Source of the DNA: Firm-08 sp045541535
GTDB taxonomy: Bacteria > Bacillota > Clostridia > Oscillospirales > QAKW01
Direction of reading: 5' to 3'
NCBI GenBank assembly: GCA_045541535.1
Contig: JAZQJG010000090.1
Coordinates: 1 to 9,627, forward strand
DNA length: 9,627 nucleotides
The first letter of the stretch is position 1. Every line of letters begins with the position of its first letter. The notes below the pieces were generated by a model, which saw nothing but the letters and a program-made list of their open reading frames with translations, ran no database searches and was not told the origin of the DNA. The translations under genes and the position numbers were made by a program. Shown here one piece after another: positions 5,427-9,627 of the stretch.

Positions 5427-6917
5427 TCACACCAACTGATTTACGTATTCTACAAATCGGTCAAAGGCGGCGGCATCGCGATATACGCCGGCGTGCTCCA
5501 AAACCTTACAGAACACCTTCCCCACCTCATCCTGCAGGACGGCATCGATATTGCTTTCGTCCAGCGTATCATAGCGGGCGGTAAACTCGTCCACCCAAGC
5601 CTTGTGCTTAACCAGCGTTTCATCGGCAGCGATGTCGGTGCCGTTTAAGATAGCGGCACGCAGACCTGCCAGTTCCTCCTTCAGTCGGGCGGGCAACACG
5701 GCCAGACCCATCACCTCAATGAGGCCGATATTTTCTTTTTTGATATGATGGAGCTCAGCATGAGGATGGTAGACGCCCAAGGGATGCTCCTCGGTGGTAA
5801 TGTTGTTTCTTAACACCAGATCCAGCTCAAAATCCCCTTCTCTTCTGCGGGCAATGGGGGTGATGGTGTTGTGATCCTCACCGTCGGTATGGGCGAATAT
5901 GAAGGCCGCCTCGTCGGTATAACCTCTCCAAGCGCCCAAAATCTTGTCTGCCAATTCAATCAGACGAGCCTTGTCCCCACAACGCAGACGGATAACGCTC
6001 AAGGGCCATTTAACGATACCGGCCTGCACGTCCTCAAAGCCCGCAAAGGTAACGGAACGATCCAAAGGCGCCTTCTCCATAGCAAAGGTGTAATGGCCGC
6101 CCTGGAAATGGTCGTGGGTCAAAATAGAGCCGCCCACGATGGGCAGATCTGCGTTAGAGCCCAGAAAATAATGGGGAAAACGGTCCACAAAATCCAACTG
6201 CCGCACAAAGGTATCGCGACTGATCTTCATCGGGCTGTGCTCCCCGCACAAAACGATGCAATGCTCGTTGTAGTAAACGTAGGGGGAGTATTGCAAAAAC
6301 CACTCCTCCCCTGCCAAATCCATAGGAATAATACGGTGATTCTGGCGGGCGGCGGCATTCATACGGCCGGCATATCCCTCGTTTTCCTTACAAAGGGCAC
6401 ATTTGGGATAACTGCTCTGTTTGGCAGTACGGGCGGCGGCAATGGCCTTAGGATCCTTTTCAGGCTTGGACAGATTGATGGTGATGTCCAGAGCGCCGTA
6501 CTCCGTTTCCGTTTGCCATTTGACGTCCTTGGCAATGCGGTAGCGACGGATATAATCGCTGTCCTGACTCAAAGCGTAATAATAATTGGTAGCAAGCACG
6601 GGGTCCTCGGCATAAATGGACCAAAAGCGATCAATCACCTCGCTGGGACGGGGCATCAACAGACCCATCAACTTGGCATCAAAAAGATCCCGTTCGGTCT
6701 GGCTCTCACCGTCGATCAGACCCAGTGTGGCCGCAACGCTCAACAGTTCCGCCAAAATGTCCTCCAGTTCCCGTTCTTGTGCGGGACGGTCGGGGGCAAA
6801 ATCAGACAGACCAAAGGCGGCAATCAGTTGATTGGTAACGTAGATTGCATCCTCCACCCGCAGTAAATTGCAACGGATACCGTATTCAATCAAATCATTA
6901 ATGGCATTAAAAGGCAT
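5427..6917 (-). CDS. galT: UDP-glucose--hexose-1-phosphate uridylyltransferase, class II GalT
   Basis: A 496-residue cytosolic enzyme of the Leloir pathway, exchanging UMP between UDP-glucose and galactose-1-phosphate. Length and motifs match the Firmicutes-type class II family rather than the ~350-residue class I enzyme. Visible marks: CALC (173-176), YYNEHCIVLCGEHSPM, GSNADLPIVGGSILTHDHFQ with the active-site type H-D-H-F-Q at 268-272, and HPLGVYHPHAELHHIKKENI near the C-terminal third. The start is ATG 6917, 8 nt after AGGAGAG; an upstream in-frame start at 6962 would lie on top of the promoter. It is the first gene of a minus-strand operon with two LCP genes (4 and 7 nt gaps). galK and galE are absent here, which is unusual for a galactose operon. 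Confidence 0.95.
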   Translation of the reverse strand: MPFNAINDLIEYGIRCNLLRVEDAIYVTNQLIAAFGLSDFAPDRPAQERELEDILAELLSVAATLGLIDGESQTERDLFDAKLMGLLMPRPSEVIDRFWSIYAEDPVLATNYYYALSQDSDYIRRYRIAKDVKWQTETEYGALDITINLSKPEKDPKAIAAARTAKQSSYPKCALCKENEGYAGRMNAAARQNHRIIPMDLAGEEWFLQYSPYVYYNEHCIVLCGEHSPMKISRDTFVRQLDFVDRFPHYFLGSNADLPIVGGSILTHDHFQGGHYTFAMEKAPLDRSVTFAGFEDVQAGIVKWPLSVIRLRCGDKARLIELADKILGAWRGYTDEAAFIFAHTDGEDHNTITPIARRREGDFELDLVLRNNITTEEHPLGVYHPHAELHHIKKENIGLIEVMGLAVLPARLKEELAGLRAAILNGTDIAADETLVKHKAWVDEFTARYDTLDESNIDAVLQDEVGKVFCKVLEHAGVYRDAAAFDRFVEYVNQLV

Positions 6918-6952
6918 AGTTTCCACTCTCCTAAAGATAGATATACAATAAG

Positions 6953-6981
6953 AGTATAACATATATTTTTACATTTTTCTA
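6953..6981 (-). promoter_or_regulatory. Promoter of the galT-LCP-LCP operon
   Basis: Reading the minus strand: -35 TAGAAA (4 of 6 matches, complement of 6976-6981), 17-bp spacer, -10 TATACT (complement of 6953-6958) with an extended TGT before it. The predicted start is about 30 nt upstream of the galT ATG. The weak -35 leaves room for activator control, but no clear operator was seen. Confidence 0.65.
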
Positions 6982-6991
6982 CCCCTGTTTC

Positions 6992-7020
6992 TTGACGAAA
7001 TATGCAAATTATGGTACCAT
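6992..7020 (+). promoter_or_regulatory. Promoter of the EamA permease gene
   Basis: -35 TTGACG (6992-6997), 17-bp spacer, -10 TACCAT (7015-7020) with TGG immediately upstream (extended -10). It is back-to-back with the galT promoter; the two -35 boxes are only 10 bp apart, so the genes share one short divergent regulatory region. Confidence 0.7.
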
Positions 7021-7054
7021 CTAACACAGTATTTCACAAGGAGAACAAAACCTG

Positions 7055-7948
7055 ATGAATATTCAAAAGCTTAAAGGCAATCTGATGATGCTGTTGACCG
7101 CGCTGATCTGGGGCACCGCCTTCGTAGCCCAAAGCAACGCCATGGACAGTGTGGACCCCTTTTCCTTTATGGCGGCAAGATATTTGCTGGGCGCTCTGGT
7201 GCTGTTACCCGTAATCGCCATTTTTTCAAAAAAGCAATCCACCGAAGACAGCAAAACGTTGTGGTTGGGCGGCATCTGCTGCGGTGTCGTATTGTTCATT
7301 GCCTCCGCCCTGCAACAATACGGGCTGATCTACACCACCACGGCCAAGGCCGGTTTTATCACCACCCTATACGTTATTTTCGTTCCTGTGGCAGGACTGT
7401 TCTTCCGCCGCAAGCCCGCCTGGATCGTCTGGCCCGGTGTGGCGTTGAGCACCGTGGGATTTTATTTGCTGTGTATGACCGAGGGATTTACCCTGCAAGC
7501 AGGCGATCTGCTGGTACTGCTCTGCGCCTTCGTATTCACCGCCCATATTATGGTAATTGATCACTTTTCCCCCAAGGTAGACGGGGTGAAGATGTCCTGT
7601 ATTCAGTTTTTGGTCTGTGGTTTGCTGAGCTTGGTGGCGGCACTGTTCACCGGCATCAGCTCCCCTGCCGCCCTGGCCGCCGTATGGCTCCCCATTGCAT
7701 ACACCGGTGTGCTGTCCAGCGGCGTTGCCTATACGTTACAAATTCTGGCGCAAAAGTTCACCGATCCCGTGATGGTCAGCCTCATCGGCTCGCTGGAGGC
7801 GGTCTTTGCCACCCTGTCCGGCTATCTGTTCTGGAAGCTGGGCTATATCAGTAACGGCGACGTTACCCCCCGTCAGTTGGCGGGCTGTGCGTTGGTATTT
7901 ATCGCCGTTATTCTGGTACAGATCCCCCTGCCGGAGAAAAAGAAATAA
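7055..7948 (+). CDS. EamA/DMT-superfamily permease
   Basis: A 297-residue inner-membrane protein of the drug/metabolite transporter superfamily with two EamA repeats of about five membrane segments each. The first repeat opens with LTALIWGTAFVAQSNAMD and DPFSFMAARYLLGALVLLPV and continues with the ALQQYGLIYTTTAKAGFITT block. The second contains AYTGVLSSGVAYTLQILAQK and SLIGSLEAVFATLSGYLFW, the typical E-containing helix of these carriers. Length is standard. Family members export or import amino acids, nucleotides or other small molecules; the substrate is not predictable. The start ATG 7055 follows AAGGAG (7038-7043) with an 11-nt gap, slightly long. It is divergent from galT and appears monocistronic, ending at a long palindromic terminator. 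Confidence 0.92.
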   Translation: MNIQKLKGNLMMLLTALIWGTAFVAQSNAMDSVDPFSFMAARYLLGALVLLPVIAIFSKKQSTEDSKTLWLGGICCGVVLFIASALQQYGLIYTTTAKAGFITTLYVIFVPVAGLFFRRKPAWIVWPGVALSTVGFYLLCMTEGFTLQAGDLLVLLCAFVFTAHIMVIDHFSPKVDGVKMSCIQFLVCGLLSLVAALFTGISSPAALAAVWLPIAYTGVLSSGVAYTLQILAQKFTDPVMVSLIGSLEAVFATLSGYLFWKLGYISNGDVTPRQLAGCALVFIAVILVQIPLPEKKK

Positions 7949-7950
7949 AC

Positions 7951-8024
7951 AAAAAAGACAAGGAATGATATGCACCCCAAAAGTTAGACACTTTTGGGGT
8001 GCATATCAGCTGTGCGTCTTTTTT
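7951..8024. terminator. Composite terminator with a 19-bp internal palindrome
   Basis: An outer pair AAAAAAGAC (7951-7959)/GTCTTTTTT (8016-8024) encloses a perfect 19-bp stem: TGATATGCACCCCAAAAGT (7966-7984) with its complement at 7990-8008 and loop TAGAC. The outer arms give a T run in either direction, so it should act bidirectionally. The inner stem contains CCCCAAAAGTTAGAC, which resembles, from memory, terminal sequences of IS3-family (IS150-type) elements. Confidence 0.8.
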
Positions 8025-8192
8025 AATTTTTAGCACAATATTGTAAACATTTTTCCTCCGTCAAACCTGCAACTAATATGTATGCCCACATCAAATAACT
8101 TTGATTTTTATCAAGTTCGTGCAAACTTTTTTAAAAAAATGCCGTTCAAAGCTACATGGGCAATTGTGCCTTGTTTGAATTTTTACGAACTT
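8025..8192. other. Gene-free stretch with nested inverted repeats
   Basis: No gene is supported here. AACTTTGAT (8097-8105) can pair with ATCAAGTT (8110-8117). This competes with AAGTTCGT (8113-8120) pairing with ACGAACTT (8185-8192). Inside the latter are TTCAAA (8145-8150)/TTTGAA (8174-8179) and GGCA (8159-8162)/TGCC (8167-8170). The nested arms could make an ~80-nt branched structure; strand and function are unknown. Confidence 0.5.
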
Positions 8193-8285
8193 AAACTCCC
8201 TAAAGGGACGAGGAAATGCTACGTATTTCCGTAGCCGAATCGCCTACGGAGAGGCCGGCTCTCGCAGCCGGCCTCCCAACCAAAG
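8193..8285. other. Dense set of alternative hairpins ahead of a terminator
   Basis: Successive and partly exclusive helices: TCCC/GGGA (8197-8208); GGAAAT (8212-8217)/ATTTCC (8225-8230); GCTACG (8218-8223)/CGTAGC (8230-8235); TCCGTAG (8228-8234)/CTACGGA (8244-8250); and a GC-rich 10-bp stem GAGGCCGGCT/AGCCGGCCTC (8251-8260 with 8266-8275). A terminator follows at 8286. The layout resembles a structured RNA or an intergenic repeat. No known RNA family was recognised and no promoter was found. Confidence 0.5.
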
Positions 8286-8315
8286 CAAAAACCACCCCGC
8301 TTGGGGTGGTTTTTG
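8286..8315. terminator. Strong bidirectional intrinsic terminator
   Basis: CAAAAACCACCCC (8286-8298) pairs with GGGGTGGTTTTTG (8303-8315), 13 bp with a GCTT loop, followed on the plus strand by TTTTG and symmetric A/T arms. It lies about 140 nt past the stop of the minus-strand zinc-ribbon gene and is probably its terminator; it would also end any plus-strand RNA covering 8193-8285. Confidence 0.85.
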
Positions 8316-8350
8316 TTTTGAATTATAACGCTTTTTTGATACAAAAGTGT

Positions 8351-8389
8351 CTTGGTGCAAATTTTGCACCACTCGCCCATTTTGGTGCA
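8351..8389. repeat. GGTGCA boxes: one palindrome and one direct copy
   Basis: GGTGCAA (8354-8360) and TTGCACC (8364-8370) form a 7-bp inverted repeat with a 3-nt centre. A direct copy TTGGTGCA recurs at 8382-8389. The 10-mer CTTGGTGCAA (8351-8360) also occurs inverted at 9337-9346, on the other side of the single gene in this region. It could be protein binding sites or element-end remnants. Confidence 0.45.
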
Positions 8390-8452
8390 TTTGAAAATTA
8401 GAATCGCAACCTTTGGATAGCAACTCTGTATAAGGGAGAAGCATTACAGAAT

Positions 8453-9088
8453 TTACTCAATGGTAATATCGGAAAGGTCGCAAACGACCTCGCCGTTATT
8501 CCAATTTTCAATAGCGTGCCTAATCTGCATTTCAGCATAGGTTGACTTCTTGCAGGACTTGCAACGAACAACATAGTCGCAAACAAAATCAAGCAGAATT
8601 TCGCCTTCACCGCCGCAAATGGGACATTTGCTATTTATGAAACGATCAAAGCCAAGAATATTATTATAAGACCAATGGTTTTCATTGTGATGGGTCTTAT
8701 CCATTTTGCCAAGTTCATATATGTACAATTTCAAAAAGAAGTCGTCAAGCTGAATCATGTAGAATGCGTTCTCTTGTTCAACGGATATAATTTGCTGACC
8801 AACAAACAAAGTTGACTCAAAATTTACAATGACCTCATCCTCTAAATTATGGACATATTCTTCTAACCATTCGTGTTCAATTGGTTTGAAATCATCCTTG
8901 TTGGTGACTGTAACACCATCGGCGCCTAATGATATCATATAACTATCGGTCTCCAACAGAAGACGATACCCCTCGGTGGTGTGAAATGCAATGTCGTGAT
9001 AAATATCAAACCAACAGTTCGCACCGTCAAAGTCGTGGTATTCGTTTTGCCCCAAATATACGGCAATAATCTTTTCGTCGCAAAACAC
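8453..9088 (-). CDS. Orphan protein with C-terminal Lar-like zinc ribbon
   Basis: About 211 residues from GTG 9088 (214 if GTG 9097 is used). The C-terminus (about residues 155-197) carries CPICGG, then about 15 residues later a hydrophobic YVVRC-x2-C, then AIENWN. This is the pattern of Lar/restriction-alleviation-type zinc ribbons, usually 60-70-residue phage or accessory proteins. The first ~150 residues are not recognised; they are acidic and aromatic-rich with alternating beta-type segments (for example TTEGYRLLLETDSYMISLG and FVGQQIISVEQENAFYMI), an architecture that loosely recalls immunity proteins, which is speculation. GTG 9088 is preferred because GAGG lies 8 nt upstream. The base composition is clearly more AT-rich than the metabolic genes to its left, and it stands alone among repeats, so horizontal acquisition is likely. 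Confidence 0.72.
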   Translation of the reverse strand: MFCDEKIIAVYLGQNEYHDFDGANCWFDIYHDIAFHTTEGYRLLLETDSYMISLGADGVTVTNKDDFKPIEHEWLEEYVHNLEDEVIVNFESTLFVGQQIISVEQENAFYMIQLDDFFLKLYIYELGKMDKTHHNENHWSYNNILGFDRFINSKCPICGGEGEILLDFVCDYVVRCKSCKKSTYAEMQIRHAIENWNNGEVVCDLSDITIE

Positions 9089-9117
9089 AGCACTCACCTC
9101 ATCTTAACTTTTTTATC

Positions 9118-9123
9118 ATTATA
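9118..9123 (-). promoter_or_regulatory. Extended -10 promoter of the zinc-ribbon gene
   Basis: On the minus strand TGATATAAT gives an extended -10 with a perfect TATAAT (complement of 9118-9123), about 30 nt before the GTG at 9088. The -35 position (complement of about 9141-9146) reads TTTTAA, a poor match, so activity may rely on the extended -10 or on a protein bound to the boxes immediately upstream. Confidence 0.6.
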
Positions 9124-9148
9124 TCACATCATCTGTCCAATTAAAAGG

Positions 9149-9226
9149 ACAATGACACTAATTTTTATTACGATGACACTTTTCTTCCCTATAATGACAC
9201 TTATCTTTTGAGTAAAGTGTCATTGT
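9149..9226. repeat. ATGACACT boxes with 21-bp period plus inverted fourth box
   Basis: ATGACACT occurs at 9152-9159, 9173-9180 and 9194-9201, exactly 21 bp apart, and its complement AGTGTCAT at 9216-9223. The outermost arms are longer: ACAATGACACT (9149-9159) against AGTGTCATTGT (9216-9226). The third and fourth boxes form a 10-bp inverted repeat with a 12-nt centre. The boxes begin just upstream of the -35 position of the minus-strand gene. Two readings: a helically phased operator, or the multiple terminal repeats of an IS21-family-like element end. No transposase is in the window. Confidence 0.8.
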
Positions 9227-9366
9227 TATTTGCTTTCGTGCAAAATGGGATGGGTTTAAGTCTCCTAACCTCGACTTCTGTGTGTTCAATTTTGATACGA
9301 TGAAACTAATCTCATTTGCAAAAGTGCCAAAAAGCCTTGCACCAAGCGTTTTTTCTAAAAAGAAAA
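9227..9366. other. Gene-free spacer
   Basis: No gene or convincing promoter is visible. Two short elements stand out: TTGATACGAT (9292-9301), complementary to the loop region of the hairpin at 9367-9399, and TTGCACCAAG (9337-9346), the inverted counterpart of 8351-8360. The end (9349-9366) is the A/T-rich tail of the following minus-strand terminator. Confidence 0.4.
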
Positions 9367-9399
9367 GGAACGCAAGTATCGTATCAATACTTGCGTTCC
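9367..9399 (-). terminator. Minus-strand intrinsic terminator
   Basis: GGAACGCAAGTAT (9367-9379) pairs perfectly with ATACTTGCGTTCC (9387-9399), a 13-bp stem with a 7-nt loop. On the minus strand it is followed by TTTTCTTTTT (complement of 9357-9366), a good T run; on the plus strand there is none. It would therefore end a transcript coming from the right, through the hairpin array. Confidence 0.75.
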
Positions 9400-9440
9400 A
9401 ATTTGTCTATGGGCTACAAAAAAGATATTTTTGACGTTTT

Positions 9441-9627
9441 CGCATATGACTTCGAACTCTTGCATAAATCACGGCAAAAGCCGTGTATATCATCAATTCC
9501 GCAGGAATTGCATATCACCAACACGAAGTGTTGTATATCATCAAGCCGCAGATAGATGCACGCTAAAGCGTGATGAGATACAGCCCCAAAGGGGCTGATG
9601 ATATGCACCACGCTTCGCGCGGTGATG
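9441..9627. repeat. Array of variable-stem hairpins with conserved linkers
   Basis: Hairpins about 23-27 bp apart: CACGGC/GCCGTG (9470-9485), CAATTCC/GGAATTG (9494-9510), CAACAC/GTGTTG (9519-9533), CACGCT/AGCGTG (9559-9572), CAGCCCC/GGGGCTG (9581-9597) and CACCACGC/GCGCGGTG (9606-9624, one mismatch). A decayed unit lies at 9441-9461 and another at the centre (9542-9558). Stems differ but all start CA and end TG. The 8-nt linkers are conserved: TATATCAT or CATATCAC in the left half, ATGAGATA or ATGATATG in the right half, which are reverse complements of the left ones. The array continues past the window. It is not CRISPR-like, because there is no constant repeat with unique spacers. Confidence 0.85.

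Noticed and set aside
5871..6866. Long open frame on the plus strand antisense to galT
   Set aside because: It has no ribosome binding site or recognisable domain and is explained by the codon pattern of galT on the other strand.
8030..8050. Minus-strand mini-frame of six codons after GGAGG
   Set aside because: The ribosome binding site and ATG are well placed, but the frame stops after six codons and no continuation in another frame was recognised; at most a decayed gene start.
8398..8610. Minus-strand frame with a signal-peptide-like N-terminus
   Set aside because: It overlaps the zinc-ribbon coding sequence in another frame; that frame has the Cys motif, promoter and terminator, this one has none.
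9149..9226. Iteron replication origin
   Set aside because: The 21-bp phased boxes look iteron-like, but there is no replication initiator gene and the setting looks chromosomal.
9414..9611. Minus-strand frame through the hairpin array
   Set aside because: It is a by-product of the repeated hairpins, with no ribosome binding site and no recognisable domain.
9441..9627. CRISPR array
   Set aside because: The recurring part is only an ~8-12-bp linker, the variable parts are self-complementary hairpins, orientation flips midway, and no cas gene is present.

Overview
The window looks like a chromosomal segment of a gut-type Firmicute in class Clostridia, probably Oscillospiraceae/Ruminococcaceae-like. 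The evidence is a tetrahydrofolate (THF) riboswitch in front of a folate-type ECF S component, a class II (Firmicutes-type) GalT, LCP wall-polymer ligases, a YlmC/YmxH PRC-barrel protein, a YdbC/PC4 protein, strong AGGAGG ribosome binding sites and sigma-A-like promoters. The assignment is by gene families only; no 16S or other marker is present.

Layout. 1-1765 (+): a consensus promoter, a small PC4-like ssDNA-binding protein, an intrinsic terminator, then a sodium-dependent (NSS/SNF) transporter. 1768-3043: a folate-uptake unit (promoter, THF riboswitch, Shine-Dalgarno-masking platform, folT) bracketed by two inverted copies of a ~220-bp hairpin-rich repeat with short terminal inverted repeats, which resembles a MITE. 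3114-3347 (+): a small YlmC/YmxH-type gene whose 3' end overlaps, tail to tail, the end of a minus-strand operon. 3337-6917 (-): galT followed by two paralogous LCP genes. 7055-7948 (+): an EamA/DMT-type permease transcribed divergently from galT, ending in a long composite palindrome/terminator.

From about 7950 to the right edge the window changes character. Gene density drops and the sequence becomes rich in inverted repeats. The only gene is 8453-9088 (-), an AT-rich orphan with a Lar-like zinc ribbon at its C-terminus. Its upstream region holds three ATGACACT boxes at an exact 21-bp period plus one inverted box. Further right come a minus-strand terminator (9367-9399) and an array of short hairpins (9441 to the window end). 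In that array the stems differ in sequence from unit to unit but stay self-complementary, while an ~8-nt linker is conserved and flips orientation in the middle. This array and the phased boxes are the least explained parts of the window.

How the genes fit together: folT with its riboswitch forms a folate-salvage unit. GalT supplies UDP-hexose interconversion, and the LCP pair probably attaches wall glycopolymers, so their co-operonic arrangement suggests (but does not prove) a sugar-to-envelope link. The other transporters have no substrate that can be read from the sequence.
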